Shown here in pieces: positions 19,567-29,130 of a stretch of 52,776 nucleotides of DNA. This DNA is from an uncultured Clostridia bacterium (GTDB taxonomy: Bacteria > Bacillota > Clostridia > Christensenellales > CAG-138). Each line of letters begins with the position of its first letter. The stretch's first letter is position 1. The stretch is taken from the NCBI GenBank assembly GCA_946411635.1, contig CAMKES010000014.1:1-52776 (forward strand), in the 5' to 3' direction. The position numbers and the translations under genes were made by a program. The notes under the pieces were generated by a model. That model saw only the letters and a program-made list of their open reading frames with translations. It made no database searches and was not told where the DNA came from.

Positions 19567-20874
19567 ATGAACCATTCCTTCGACACCGTATTTGCACCGT
19601 CCTCGGCGATCGGAGGCGCGATCTGCGTGATCCGCGTCTCCGGCGATTCGACGCGCGGAATCGCGGAACGGATCCTGGACAGGTCCGTGACCGACCGGCC
19701 GAACGTGCTGCGGCACGTCACGATCCGAAACGGCGAAACCGTCGTCGACGACTGCATGGCGGTCTTTTTCGCCGCGCCGAAAAGCTATACCGGCGAGGAT
19801 ATGCTCGAGCTGCACTGCCACGGCGGCGCCGAGACCGTGCGCTGCGTTCTTGCGACGCTTTCGTCCGCGGGCGGCGTGCCTGCGGAGGCGGGCGAGTTCA
19901 CCCGGCGCGCGTTCCTTTCGGGCAAGATGGATCTCGTCGAGGCCGAAGCCGTCATGGACGTGATCAACGCGCAGGCGGAAAGCAGTCTGCGCGCCGCGCT
20001 CGAACAGCTGTCCGGCCGCGTCAGCGCGCGGATCCGTGCGATCGAAGAAGCGCTGCTCGACGCGCGCGCGTCGATCGAAGCGGCGATCGATTATCCCGAC
20101 GAGGCGGGGGAGGCGGCGTACGCGGCGCTCCCCGAAACGCTCGCGGCCGCGGCGCGCGATCTGGAAACGCTGATCGAGGAGGGGCGCAAGGCGCGCGTAC
20201 TGCGCGACGGTCTGAAGCTCGTCATCCTCGGCCGTCCGAACGTGGGCAAGAGCTCGCTGCTGAACGCGCTTCTGGGCGAGGACCGCGCGATCGTCACCGC
20301 GACGGCGGGAACCACGCGCGACACGCTCGACGAGCGGGTGAATCTCGGCGGCGTACCGGTGCGGCTCATCGATACCGCGGGCGTCAGAGAGGCGTCCGAC
20401 GAAGCGGAGCGCATCGGCGTGGACCGCGCGAAAAAAGCGCTGGAGACCGCGGACGCCGTGCTGCTCGTGCTGGACGGGAGCCGGCCGCTGACCGGGGCGG
20501 ACCGGGCGCTTTTCCGCGAAACCGAAGGCCGCGCGCGCATCGTGCTCGCGAATAAATGCGATCTCGGCACGGTCGTGGGCGGCGCGCTTCCGATCAGCTG
20601 CAAAACGGGCGAGGGGCTCGACGCGCTGAAGGCGCGTATCGCCTCGCTTGCGGAGCCCGCAAGGCAGTCCGCGGCGGCGATCACGAACGAACGGCATCTG
20701 CGCGCGCTCGAATCCGCGCTCGACGCGGTGCGCCGCGCGGAGGAGCAGACGGAGCCGGACTGCATCGCGACCGAGCTGAGCGAGGCGCTGCATGATCTCG
20801 GCACGGTCACCGGCACGGACGTGGACGCCGAACTCGTCGACCGGATCTTTGCGAATTTCTGCGTCGGAAAATAA
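19567..20874 (+). CDS. mnmE: tRNA modification GTPase MnmE
   Basis: The protein is 435 aa. With MnmG it builds the 5-carboxymethylaminomethyl group on the wobble uridine of certain tRNAs. The N-terminal tetrahydrofolate-binding domain has PKSYTGEDMLELHCHGG and EAGEFTRRAFLSGKMDL. The G domain has GRPNVGKSSLLN, a DTAG and NKCD. The protein ends in the catalytic Cys motif FCVGK. The ATG at 19567 lacks a separate Shine-Dalgarno; AAGGCGG inside the preceding hairpin is the only candidate, and TTG at 19555 is an alternative. The usual partner mnmG is not next to it here. Confidence 0.96.
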   Translation: MNHSFDTVFAPSSAIGGAICVIRVSGDSTRGIAERILDRSVTDRPNVLRHVTIRNGETVVDDCMAVFFAAPKSYTGEDMLELHCHGGAETVRCVLATLSSAGGVPAEAGEFTRRAFLSGKMDLVEAEAVMDVINAQAESSLRAALEQLSGRVSARIRAIEEALLDARASIEAAIDYPDEAGEAAYAALPETLAAAARDLETLIEEGRKARVLRDGLKLVILGRPNVGKSSLLNALLGEDRAIVTATAGTTRDTLDERVNLGGVPVRLIDTAGVREASDEAERIGVDRAKKALETADAVLLVLDGSRPLTGADRALFRETEGRARIVLANKCDLGTVVGGALPISCKTGEGLDALKARIASLAEPARQSAAAITNERHLRALESALDAVRRAEEQTEPDCIATELSEALHDLGTVTGTDVDAELVDRIFANFCVGK

Positions 20875-20890
20875 ACCGGGGATCCGAAAA

Positions 20891-20935
20891 GAAATAAAAA
20901 AAGAAACGGGCTGCCGAAGCGCTTCGGCAGCCCGT
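20891..20935 (-). terminator. Terminator of the CvpA operon
   Basis: ACGGGCTGCCGAAGC and its exact complement form a 15-bp stem (20906-20935). On the minus strand TTTCTTTTTTTATTTC follows. Since mnmE ends nearby on the plus strand, the stem may also slow transcription from that side. Confidence 0.9.
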
Positions 20936-20939
20936 GCGT

Positions 20940-21641
20940 TTACGTCGTCGGGATCATCCACAGGAACGGGTTCATGCGGTAGAAGAACCCGCCCAGCGGC
21001 GAGGATACGAGAATGCGCCCGAGCTTCGGCACGGCCGTCAGCAGGACCGGCGCGCACAGGAAAAACACGTAGAGCAGGATCACGCCGTGCAGGAATCCGA
21101 TCCCGCAGGAGAACAGCGGATCGAACCGTTTCAGCACGGGCAGCCCGCGCCGGCCGTAGTCGATCATGCGGAGCACGAACCCGAAGAAGACGCGGAAGCA
21201 CACGAACAGGAACAGCAGCGACAGCAGATTCACCATGACGTCGACGATCGTCTGGTTGAAATAATCGCCGAGCGTGGTGATGCCGCGCTTTTCGTACGCC
21301 AGCGTGCGGATGTTCTTCGAGATCGCCCTGCCGAGCGGCAGCGGCATGTTCGCGTTGTCGATCACTTCCTTCAGCGTTTCCGGCTCGATCGCGGCGGCGG
21401 GATCGTGGATCATCTCCACGCTCGTTTCGCTGACGTACTCGAAGCCCTCGGCATAGTACAGAAGGCTGCCGTACAGCTCCCGGCTCTCGCGGACCGGCGT
21501 TGCGATCACGGGGATCATCAGCAGCGCGAGAAAGAACGAAAGCAGCGTCAGACCGATGCTGACGGCAGAGTAAATGATCCCGCGGTAGTAGCCCGCGAGG
21601 GTGCATAATCCGATGATAACGAGGATCAGTACGGTGATCAC
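20940..21641 (-). CDS. CvpA-family membrane protein
   Basis: The protein is 233 aa. It starts with a helix pair whose loop, LCTLAGYYRGIIYSAVSI, has the Gly-Tyr-x-Arg-Gly pattern seen in CvpA/colicin V production proteins. Further helices lie at about 27-48, 135-165 and 178-202, with a soluble stretch of about 80 residues between them. CvpA-type proteins affect envelope homeostasis; the exact role is not known. It ends a three-gene operon and lies 18 bp after the gene at 21660-22844. Confidence 0.72.
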   Translation of the reverse strand: MITVLILVIIGLCTLAGYYRGIIYSAVSIGLTLLSFFLALLMIPVIATPVRESRELYGSLLYYAEGFEYVSETSVEMIHDPAAAIEPETLKEVIDNANMPLPLGRAISKNIRTLAYEKRGITTLGDYFNQTIVDVMVNLLSLLFLFVCFRVFFGFVLRMIDYGRRGLPVLKRFDPLFSCGIGFLHGVILLYVFFLCAPVLLTAVPKLGRILVSSPLGGFFYRMNPFLWMIPTT

Positions 21642-21659
21642 GGCATTCTCCTTTCCGCG

Positions 21660-22844
21660 TCAGTCGATCGTGACGCGCCAGCCGTCGCTTTCGGTGATCA
21701 TCAGAAAGCCGGTTTCGCCGTATTCCAGAACGGCGATCGGACGGTCTCTCAGTTCCAGGTCCTTGAGTTTTTTGCCCGCATAGGAATACTGCAGGAAGAT
21801 CGCGTCGGTGAAGACGCAGATGCTGTCGCCGTGCAGGAACGCGCCGACGATCGGCGAGGGCATGTATTTCTGCATGACGTTCGACCACAGATCGTCGGTC
21901 TGCGAGATCGTGATCAGCCGCACGAGACTGTTCCGCTCGCCCTCCGCCGCGTCGGGCAGGGCGATGAAATACGCGGTCTCGGAGCCCGCCGCGAAATCAA
22001 CGATCGTGCTGCCGTAGACGCGCACGCGGTCACGCTCGGCGGAGAAGCCGCCGCCGTCCTCGCGGTCGTAGCGGACGATCGTCTGCGTGCCGACGAGGAA
22101 CAGACAGCGGTCGCTCAGGTACGCGTTATAGACGGACTGGTTGTAGAACGCGGAGGTGTAGTGGATCAGCGCGCCGTTCTGACCGCAGTCGTAGATGCGC
22201 ACGACCGATTCCTCCGTGAACTGTCCGACGTCCATGGTGGAGACCCACAGCAGCTCGGTCGAGCCCGCGTTCAGGAAATCGAACGCGACGATCTCGCTGT
22301 CCTTGAACGGGATCGTGGTCACCGAATGCATTTCCTTGTCGACGATCAGGATGAACCGCTCGCTGCGGTCCTCGCCCGGCGTTTTGAACAGCAGCGCCGC
22401 GTAGTTCCTGCCGGCGCGCGCGTCGAGGATCACGCCGCTGCTGATCGTCAGATACTGATCGAAGCCCTGGATCTGGAAGTTCGATCCGGCATAGACGATC
22501 GTCATCGAGGCGGAGGTGTCGTACCCTTCGATGCCTTCGAGTGAATAATAGGTCAGATCGTTCCGCGCGCCGTCGTAGGTATACAGACGGTTGTCGGCGC
22601 GGTAGGTCACAAGATCGTCCTTCACGCGGTACTGATACCCGGAAGCGACGTCCGCGCGCGCGTAATGCAGATCGCTCGAGCGGTTTCCGTACAGGAAATA
22701 GAGCAGACCGGCGACCGCGGCGACGAGGATCCCCGCGCCGACGCCGATGATCGCGAGCCGGGATACGGTCATGCGACCGATCCGGAGCTTGCGCTCGGCG
22801 CTTTCACGCAGATATTCGCGAACACGGAGACCGAAATTGCTCAT
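21660..22844 (-). CDS. Membrane-anchored propeller-like protein (DUF5711-like)
   Basis: The protein is 394 aa. A basic N-terminus is followed by one membrane helix (about residues 28-52) and a large outside domain. That domain repeats short beta stretches of the type YRADNRLYTYDGARNDLTYY and TIVRYD about every 40-45 residues, as in a beta-propeller. I believe it belongs to the clostridial DUF5711 group often found next to CvpA, but this rests on memory of context and not on a search. AAAGGATTTC precedes the ATG. It is 15 bp downstream of the lipid kinase. Confidence 0.6.
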   Translation of the reverse strand: MSNFGLRVREYLRESAERKLRIGRMTVSRLAIIGVGAGILVAAVAGLLYFLYGNRSSDLHYARADVASGYQYRVKDDLVTYRADNRLYTYDGARNDLTYYSLEGIEGYDTSASMTIVYAGSNFQIQGFDQYLTISSGVILDARAGRNYAALLFKTPGEDRSERFILIVDKEMHSVTTIPFKDSEIVAFDFLNAGSTELLWVSTMDVGQFTEESVVRIYDCGQNGALIHYTSAFYNQSVYNAYLSDRCLFLVGTQTIVRYDREDGGGFSAERDRVRVYGSTIVDFAAGSETAYFIALPDAAEGERNSLVRLITISQTDDLWSNVMQKYMPSPIVGAFLHGDSICVFTDAIFLQYSYAGKKLKDLELRDRPIAVLEYGETGFLMITESDGWRVTID

Positions 22845-22859
22845 GAAATCCTTTCTGTT

Positions 22860-23747
22860 TTACAGGTCCTGCGGCACGCGGACCGTGATCGCGCCGGGCA
22901 GCACGCGGAACGTGACGGGCGTGCCGTCCATGCGCTCGCCGTCCAGCTGGATGCGGGAGACCGGATCGCATTCGATCGTGACCTCGGAGGCTTTCCGGTA
23001 GGTGATGTATTTGAGACCGAGATGCTTTCCCTTGATGAACTTCGGAAGCACCCGGAGAAGCGTCAGCCGGTTCACGTTGTGCACGACGCATACGTCGAGC
23101 AGTCCGTCGGACATGTCGGCTTCGGGCAGCACGTTCATGCCGCCGCCGAAATGCGTGCCGACGCCCGCCGCCGTCAGCAGCACGTTCTTTTCCATCGTGC
23201 CGTCCGGGAACGTCAGCTTCGTTTTGCGCAGCTTCAGCCCGAACACGGCCTTGAGCACGCCGAGACGGTACGCCGTTTCGCCGTTTTTGCACTTCGGCTT
23301 GAACTGCTCGGTATAGTCCAGAACGTCCACGTCGAAGCCGAAGCCCGCGACGTTGAAAAAGATCTGTCCGTTCGCTTCGCCGGCGTCCACGGTCTTGTTT
23401 TTGCCGGAAAGCAGGATCTCCACCGCGGCCTCGGCGTCCTTCGGGATGTTGAGCGGGCGCACGTAGTCGTTGCCCGTGCCGCAGGGAAGGATGCCCAGCG
23501 TTTTGTCCGTATGGATCACGCTTATCGCGGTCTCGCGCAGCGTTCCGTCGCCGCCGACCGAGACGATGACGTCGAAGCCTTCGTCGACCGCCGCCTTCGC
23601 GAGCTCGGTCGCGTGGCCCGGATACTGCGTTTCGCGGATCTCGAAATCCGCGCCGCGCGCGGTGAGCAATTCCCTTACGTGATCGATGTACGCGCCCGCG
23701 CTGCCGCTGCCGGACGTGCGGTTCGCAATCAGACAAAACCGTTCCAT
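22860..23747 (-). CDS. Diacylglycerol kinase-family lipid kinase
   Basis: The protein is 295 aa. It phosphorylates diacylglycerol or a related lipid at the inner membrane face. The catalytic domain shows IVSVGGDGTLRETA (about residues 57-70) and GILPCGTGNDYVRPL (about 84-98), the ATP-binding signatures of the DagK/YegS/BmrU family. The C-terminal beta domain includes DMSDGLLDVCVVHNV. ATG at 23747 has GGAGG upstream; an ATG at 23774 has no site. It is the first gene of an operon with the two membrane proteins that follow. Confidence 0.92.
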   Translation of the reverse strand: MERFCLIANRTSGSGSAGAYIDHVRELLTARGADFEIRETQYPGHATELAKAAVDEGFDVIVSVGGDGTLRETAISVIHTDKTLGILPCGTGNDYVRPLNIPKDAEAAVEILLSGKNKTVDAGEANGQIFFNVAGFGFDVDVLDYTEQFKPKCKNGETAYRLGVLKAVFGLKLRKTKLTFPDGTMEKNVLLTAAGVGTHFGGGMNVLPEADMSDGLLDVCVVHNVNRLTLLRVLPKFIKGKHLGLKYITYRKASEVTIECDPVSRIQLDGERMDGTPVTFRVLPGAITVRVPQDL

Positions 23748-23786
23748 ATGTGCCTCCGTGTCCCCAGAATCCATTCCTAATTAATG

Positions 23787-23815
23787 ATAATACCACAGTT
23801 CGGCGCACGGGTCAA
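23787..23815 (-). promoter_or_regulatory. Promoter of the lipid kinase operon
   Basis: TTGACC (23810-23815) and TATTAT (23787-23792) on the minus strand are 17 bp apart, with an extended -10 TG. Confidence 0.85.
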
Positions 23816-23889
23816 GAAGCGCCGGAAACGCGGGGGAACGGCGCATTGCAAACTTTTTGAAACAGAAATGCAAAAATCGCGTCCGACGC

Positions 23890-23918
23890 TTGCAAACCAC
23901 GGGGGGTTGTGATATGAT
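23890..23918 (+). promoter_or_regulatory. Promoter of tig-clpP-clpX
   Basis: TTGCAA (23890-23895) and TATGAT (23913-23918) are 17 bp apart with an extended -10 TG. No CIRCE or CtsR-type direct repeat is seen next to it. Confidence 0.85.
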
Positions 23919-23994
23919 ACCACAATCCGGCGAAGAATGCCGATCCGGTCGGCTTCCGGCCGCACGGATAAGGATATGGATAAGGAGAAGGAAC

Positions 23995-25299
23995 ATGGCA
24001 CAACTGGAAAAACTCGAGGGGAACAAAGCAAAACTGACGATCACGGTCGATGCGGAGACCTTCCGCAAGGCCCTGAACGAAGCGTATAAGAAGACCGGCC
24101 GCCGCTACGCGGTGCAGGGCTTCCGCAAGGGTCACGCGCCGCGCAAGGTCATCGAGACCGTCTACGGCGAGGGCGTCTTCTATGAGGACGCGTTCGAGCT
24201 CTGCTGGGGCGAAGCGTACGACAAGGCGGTGGAGGAGCACGACCTGTTCGTCGTCGACCGTCCCGACGTGGACATCCTTTCGATCGGCGAGAACGAAGGC
24301 GTCGTCTTCACGGCGGAGGTCACCCTGAAGCCCGAGGTCACGCTCGGCGCATACAAAGGTATCGCGGTGCCGAAGGCGGACTATACTGTAAGCGACGAGG
24401 ACGTCATGAAGGCGCTCGAGGCGGAACGCGAGAATCAGGCGCGCTTCGTCGACGTCGACCGTCCGGCGGAGAACGGCGACCGCGTGCTGCTCGACTATTC
24501 GGGCTCCGTGGACGGCGAGAAGTTCGACGGCGGCACGGCGGAGGATCAGACGCTGGTCCTCGGCAGCAACACGTTCATTCCGGGCTTTGAGGATCAGCTC
24601 GTCGGGATCAAGGCGGGCGAGTCCCGCGACGTCAACGTGACGTTCCCGGCGGAATACCACGCGGAGCACCTCGCGGGCAAGGCCGCGGTGTTCGCCTGCA
24701 CCGTCAAGGCGGTCCAGAAGAAGGAACTGCCCGAGATCGATGACGACTTCATCGGCGACATCTCCGAGTTCGAGACCGTCGACGCGTGGAAGGAAGACAA
24801 AAAGGCGAAGATGACCGAGGACAAGAAGCGCTACAACGACAACATGCGCGAGAACCTCGCGATCAAGGGCGCGTGCGACAACGCGGCCGTCGACATTCCC
24901 GACTGCATGATCGACCGTCAGGTCGACTACATGGTGCAGGACCTCAAGTACCGTCTGCAGGGCAGCGGCCTTGACTGGAACACGTACCTGAAGTACCTGA
25001 ACACGACCGAGACCGACATGCGCAAAAACTACCGCGCCGAAGCGGAAGCGCGCGTGAAGATGCAGCTCGTCATCGACGCGGTGGCCAAGGCGGAGAACGT
25101 GCAGGCGACCGACGAAGAGATCGAAGAAGAGATCAAGAAGTATGCCGAGAACGGCAGCACGGACGTTGAGACGTTCAAGGCGACGCTTTCGACCGGCGAC
25201 CGCGAATACCTTGCGGACCGCATCCTGGTCGACAAGACCGTGAAGCTGATCACGGACGCGGCGGTGGAGACCGAAAACACCGAGAAAGCCGCGGAATAA
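23995..25299 (+). CDS. tig: Trigger factor
   Basis: The protein is 434 aa, the standard length. It is the ribosome-bound chaperone and prolyl isomerase that meets nascent chains. The ribosome-binding signature GFRKGHAPRKVIE is at about residues 42-54. The FKBP domain spans about 160-245 (GDRVLLDYSGSVDGEKFDGG, then FIPGFEDQLVGIKAGE). The C-terminal helical arms follow. ATG at 23995 has AAGGAGAAGG upstream; the frame is open to 23857 but without a site. A GC-rich hairpin with CCGGTC and GACCGG arms lies between tig and clpP (25313-25333). Confidence 0.97.
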   Translation: MAQLEKLEGNKAKLTITVDAETFRKALNEAYKKTGRRYAVQGFRKGHAPRKVIETVYGEGVFYEDAFELCWGEAYDKAVEEHDLFVVDRPDVDILSIGENEGVVFTAEVTLKPEVTLGAYKGIAVPKADYTVSDEDVMKALEAERENQARFVDVDRPAENGDRVLLDYSGSVDGEKFDGGTAEDQTLVLGSNTFIPGFEDQLVGIKAGESRDVNVTFPAEYHAEHLAGKAAVFACTVKAVQKKELPEIDDDFIGDISEFETVDAWKEDKKAKMTEDKKRYNDNMRENLAIKGACDNAAVDIPDCMIDRQVDYMVQDLKYRLQGSGLDWNTYLKYLNTTETDMRKNYRAEAEARVKMQLVIDAVAKAENVQATDEEIEEEIKKYAENGSTDVETFKATLSTGDREYLADRILVDKTVKLITDAAVETENTEKAAE

Positions 25300-25357
25300 C
25301 AGCGCAGCAAACCGGTCGGCCGAAGGGACCGGCCGAAATCAGTAAAGGAGGTATCGA

Positions 25358-25945
25358 ATGATGAATCTGATACCGATGGTAGTGGAACAGTCCGGACACG
25401 GCGAACGCTCCTACGACATCTGGTCGCGGCTTCTGAAGGATCGCATCATCTTTCTGGGCGGTCCGATCGACGACGACACGGCGAACCTCGTCATCGCGCA
25501 GATGCTGTTTCTGGAGGCGGAGGATCCCGACAAGGACATTTTTCTCTACATCAACAGCCCGGGCGGCTCTGTGAGCGCGGGTCTCGCGATCTACGACACG
25601 ATGCAGTACCTGAAGTGCGAATGCGCGACGATCTGCGTCGGGCTTGCGGCGAGCATGGGCGCGTTCCTGCTGGCGGCGGGCGCGAAGGGCAAGCGCAAGG
25701 CGCTTCCGAACAGCGAGATCATGGTGCACCAGCCGAGCGGCGGGGCGCAGGGACAGGCGACGGATATCCGCATCCACGCCGAACAGATCATCCGCATCAA
25801 GGAACGGCTGAACCGCATCCTTGCGGAGCGGACGGGTCAGCCGCTCGAAACGATCGAGCGCGACACCGAGCGCGACAATTTCATGACCGCGGAACAGGCG
25901 AAGGAATACGGTCTCGTGGACGAGATCATTGCACCGAGGAGATAA
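25358..25945 (+). CDS. clpP: ATP-dependent Clp protease proteolytic subunit
   Basis: The protein is 195 aa. It forms the tetradecameric serine protease chamber. The catalytic Ser is in GLAASMGAF (about residue 98), His in VHQPSGG (about 123) and Asp in the DTERDNFM stretch (about 172). [18 protein letters not shown] forms the oxyanion region. AAAGGAGG lies before the ATG. It stands between tig and its unfoldase clpX, with 3 bp between clpP and clpX. Confidence 0.98.
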   Translation: MMNLIPMVVEQSGHGERSYDIWSRLLKDRIIFLGGPIDDDTANLVIAQMLFLEAEDPDKDIFLYINSPGGSVSAGLAIYDTMQYLKCECATICVGLAASMGAFLLAAGAKGKRKALPNSEIMVHQPSGGAQGQATDIRIHAEQIIRIKERLNRILAERTGQPLETIERDTERDNFMTAEQAKEYGLVDEIIAPRR

Positions 25946-25948
25946 GGC

Positions 25949-27280
25949 ATGGCAGGCACAAGAGACAGAGACAATTTCGATAAGGTACGCTGCAGCTTCT
26001 GCGGCAAGCAGCGCAGCGAGGTCCGCAAGCTCATTGCGGGCCCGAACGTGTATATCTGCAACGAGTGCGTCGAGCTGTGCCGCGAGATCGTGCAGGAGGA
26101 TATGCGCTACGAGCAGCAGAACGAGCCGTCCGGTCCCGTCACGATGGAGGACATTCCGAAGCCCGCGGAGATCGTCGCGGCGCTCGATCAGTACGTGATC
26201 GGCCAGTTCGACGCGAAAAAGGCGCTCGCCGTCGCGGTGTACAACCACTACAAGCGCATCCGCATGATGCGCAGCAAGGACGAGGACGTCGAGCTGCAGA
26301 AGAGCAACATCATCATGCTCGGGCCGACCGGCTGCGGCAAAACGCTGCTGGCGCAGACGCTCGCGAAGATCCTCGACGTGCCGTTCGCCGTTGCGGACGC
26401 GACGGCGCTGACCGAGGCGGGCTACGTCGGCGACGACGTGGAGAACATCCTTCTGAAGCTCATCCAGGCGGCGGATTACGACATCCCGAAGGCGCAGATG
26501 GGCATCGTCTACATCGACGAGATCGACAAGATCGCAAGAAAAGGCGAGAACGTTTCGATCACGCGCGACGTGTCCGGCGAGGGCGTGCAGCAGGCGCTTT
26601 TAAAGATCCTCGAGGGCACCGTGGCGAACGTTCCCCCGCAGGGCGGCAGAAAGCATCCGCAGCAGGAATGCCTGCAGATCGACACGACGAACATCCTGTT
26701 CATCGTGGGCGGCGCATTCACGGGCATCGAAAAGATCATCCAGAAGCGCACGGGCTCTAAGCTCATGGGCTTCGGCGCCGAGGTGCGCTCCACGAAGCAG
26801 ACGGACGTCGGCACGATCCTGAAGGACATCCTGCCCGAGGACCTTCTGAAGTTCGGTCTGATCCCCGAGTTTGTGGGAAGAGTCCCGATCATCGTCACGC
26901 TTGAAAACCTCACCGAGGACGCGCTCGTTCAGATCCTCACCGAGCCGAAGAACGCGCTTGCGCGGCAGTACCGCAGGCTGTTCGAGATGGACGGCGTGGA
27001 CCTCGTGATCACCGAGGACGCGCTCCGCGCGGTCGCGAAGAAGGCGATCGAACGGAAGACCGGCGCCAGAGGTCTTCGCGCCATCATGGAGGACGTGATG
27101 CTCAACATCATGTACGACATTCCGTCGCAGGAGGGCGTCAAGGTCTGCGAGATCACCGCGGACACGATCAACAAGATCGCGCCGCCGAAGCTCTCGAAGG
27201 ACGGCGAACCGCAGCCGAAGCTGCCCGCCGGCCGCAAGACCCGCGCCAAGACCGCACCCGCCGTCAAAAAGGCGGAGTAA
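25949..27280 (+). CDS. clpX: ATP-dependent Clp protease ATP-binding subunit ClpX
   Basis: The protein is 443 aa. The N-terminal zinc-binding domain has CSFCGK and CNECVELC (about residues 14-39). The AAA+ module has [15 protein letters not shown] (Walker A, about 125), [11 protein letters not shown] (Walker B, about 190), the [18 protein letters not shown] pore region, and the sensor-2 GARGLR. The IGF-type loop that docks on ClpP is present as LMGFGAE. A basic Lys/Pro tail ends the protein. Confidence 0.98.
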   Translation: MAGTRDRDNFDKVRCSFCGKQRSEVRKLIAGPNVYICNECVELCREIVQEDMRYEQQNEPSGPVTMEDIPKPAEIVAALDQYVIGQFDAKKALAVAVYNHYKRIRMMRSKDEDVELQKSNIIMLGPTGCGKTLLAQTLAKILDVPFAVADATALTEAGYVGDDVENILLKLIQAADYDIPKAQMGIVYIDEIDKIARKGENVSITRDVSGEGVQQALLKILEGTVANVPPQGGRKHPQQECLQIDTTNILFIVGGAFTGIEKIIQKRTGSKLMGFGAEVRSTKQTDVGTILKDILPEDLLKFGLIPEFVGRVPIIVTLENLTEDALVQILTEPKNALARQYRRLFEMDGVDLVITEDALRAVAKKAIERKTGARGLRAIMEDVMLNIMYDIPSQEGVKVCEITADTINKIAPPKLSKDGEPQPKLPAGRKTRAKTAPAVKKAE

Positions 27281-27290
27281 CGCAAAGCAT

Positions 27291-27320
27291 GAAAAAAGCC
27301 CCGATCGCTCGGGGCTTTTT
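27291..27320. terminator. Bidirectional terminator between clpX and flotillin
   Basis: AGCCCCGA and TCGGGGCT pair around TCGC with six A on the left and five T on the right. It serves the two convergent genes. Confidence 0.92.
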
Positions 27321-27329
27321 GCGTTGCCG

Positions 27330-28898
27330 TTATACGGCGGGTTCGGGATCCAGGACGGTCTTCACCGCGCCCTGCGGATCGCCCTGCACCGTGACGTTGC
27401 GGTTCACCTTCGCGTCGTAGGTGCTTGCTTTCATCACGTCCACGAGGTCCAGTCCCGTCACTTCCTTCATCGTTTCGATGGTGCGGGCCAGCACGCTCGG
27501 TACGAAGCCGCCCATCGTGTCCACGCCGCTGCCGCCGCGGCCGCCGTCGATGATGGTCACCTTGTCGATGGACTCGAGCGGCTTTGCGATCGACGCCGCC
27601 ATTTCGGGGAGCGCCTTCACGATCATTTCCATCATGGCCGCCTGACCGTACTTCTTCATGGCCTCCGCCTTCTTTTCGAGCGCCTCGGCCTCCGCGATGC
27701 CGCGGGCTTCGATCGCCGCCGCCTCCGCTTCGCCGACCGCCTTGATGCCTTCGGCCTCCTGCATCTTCGCGTACTTTTCGGCCTCCGCCTGCACGCGCTG
27801 CGCCTCGGCCTCCTTCTCGCGTTCAAACTTTTCGGCCTCCGCGTGGATCCTGCGGATCTCGGCGGCCTTTTCGCGTTCGAATTTTTCGGCCTCCGCCTTG
27901 CGCTGCCGTTCGAAGAGCTCCGCCTCGGCCTTCTGCTGACGGGCGAATTTCTCCGCCTCGGCCTTCTTTTTGATCTCCGCCTCGAGCGTCTGCTCGGTGA
28001 CCTCGACGTCCTTCTTCTTCAGCTCGATCTCGCGCTCCTGGCGCGCGATGTTCGCGTTCGCCGTGGTGATCTCGATCGTTTTCCGCTGCTCCTGCTGCTG
28101 GATCTCGTACGCCGCGTCGGCCTCCGCCTGCTTCACGTCGGATTCGCGCTTCAGCTCGGCTTCGCGGATCCGGAGCTCGTTTCTGCGGGACGCGATCTCG
28201 GTCTGCGCCGCGACCTGCGCCTCGTTTGCCATGCGCTTTGCCTCCGCTTCGGCGATCGCGACGTCGCGCTCCGCCTGCGCCTTGGCGATCGAAGCGTCCT
28301 TCTGGATCTGGCTCATGTTGTCCTGACCGAGGGCGACGATGAGACCCTTTTCGTCTTCGATCTTCTGGATGTTGCAGGAGATGATCTCCACACCCAGCGC
28401 GTTCATGTCCGTCTGCGCCTTCTGCTGCACCTCGTCGCCGAATTTCTTGCGGTCCGTGTTCAGCTCCTTCAGCTTGACGGTGCCGATGATCTCACGCATG
28501 TTGCCCTGCAGAGAGTCGGTCAGCGCCTTCGTGATCAGCTCCTCGGACATGTTGAGGAAGTTCTTCATCGCGATCTTGATGCCTTCCGGATCGGTCTTGA
28601 GCCGCACCTTTGCGACCGCGTCGATGTCCACGCCGATGAAGTCGAGCGTCGGCACGTAGCCGTTCGTCTTGATGTCGATGCTGATCTGCTTCAGCACCAG
28701 CGTGTCCTTTCTTTCAAAGAACGGAAGCTTGATGCCTGCGCGTCCGATCAGGATCTTCGGCTCCTTCTTGATGCCGGAGATGATGTACGCCTTGTCCGGC
28801 GGCGCCTTGACGTATCCGCTGACGATGATCGCGATCACGGTGATCGCCGCCGCGACCAGCCCGATGATCAGGCCCGTGTGCTGTGAAATGAACGACAC
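27330..28898 (-). CDS. floT: Flotillin-like SPFH protein
   Basis: The protein is 522 aa, typical for FloT/YuaG. One N-terminal membrane helix (about residues 8-28) is followed by an SPFH domain (about 35-200). A coiled coil of about 220 residues comes next, built from Ala-Glu-Ala repeats such as KAEAEKFARQQKAEAELF. The C-terminal ALPEMAASIAKPLESIDKV segment is the oligomerisation part. Flotillins organise ordered membrane domains. The start is GTG at 28898 with AAAGGAGTG eight bases upstream. The neighbouring NfeD-like gene often found with floT is absent. A GGTGAT/ATCACC dyad lies in its leader (28934-28949) and a possible TATGAT -10 at 28966-28971. Confidence 0.93.
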   Translation of the reverse strand: MSFISQHTGLIIGLVAAAITVIAIIVSGYVKAPPDKAYIISGIKKEPKILIGRAGIKLPFFERKDTLVLKQISIDIKTNGYVPTLDFIGVDIDAVAKVRLKTDPEGIKIAMKNFLNMSEELITKALTDSLQGNMREIIGTVKLKELNTDRKKFGDEVQQKAQTDMNALGVEIISCNIQKIEDEKGLIVALGQDNMSQIQKDASIAKAQAERDVAIAEAEAKRMANEAQVAAQTEIASRRNELRIREAELKRESDVKQAEADAAYEIQQQEQRKTIEITTANANIARQEREIELKKKDVEVTEQTLEAEIKKKAEAEKFARQQKAEAELFERQRKAEAEKFEREKAAEIRRIHAEAEKFEREKEAEAQRVQAEAEKYAKMQEAEGIKAVGEAEAAAIEARGIAEAEALEKKAEAMKKYGQAAMMEMIVKALPEMAASIAKPLESIDKVTIIDGGRGGSGVDTMGGFVPSVLARTIETMKEVTGLDLVDVMKASTYDAKVNRNVTVQGDPQGAVKTVLDPEPAV

Positions 28899-28933
28899 TG
28901 TTTTTCACTCCTTTCCTTACGTCCCCAGTGTCC

Positions 28934-28949
28934 GGTGATTTGCATCACC
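28934..28949. promoter_or_regulatory. Small dyad in the flotillin leader
   Basis: GGTGAT and ATCACC pair around TTGC, between the likely -10 box (28966-28971) and the flotillin start. It may be an operator or a small RNA hairpin. Confidence 0.35.
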
Positions 28950-29036
28950 TCTTGTCTACGGTTTCATCATAGCGCCTCCGTTCGGAAACCGAAAGGACCG
29001 CCGTCTGCAAATGGCACGCCGCAATCCCGCCGTAAA

Positions 29037-29062
29037 TGCGGAATAAAACCGGTTATTCCGCA
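29037..29062. promoter_or_regulatory. Perfect inverted repeat upstream of the XRE regulator
   Basis: TGCGGAATAA and TTATTCCGCA are perfect 10-bp arms around AACCGG. It lies about 35 bp upstream of a TATACT at 29096-29101 and has no T-run, so an operator is more likely than a terminator. Confidence 0.6.
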
Positions 29063-29130
29063 CGGTTCTCTCTTCCCTTCCGCGCGCGCACGGTGTATAC
29101 TGATAGCAGAAAACAGGGAGGGAACACTCG

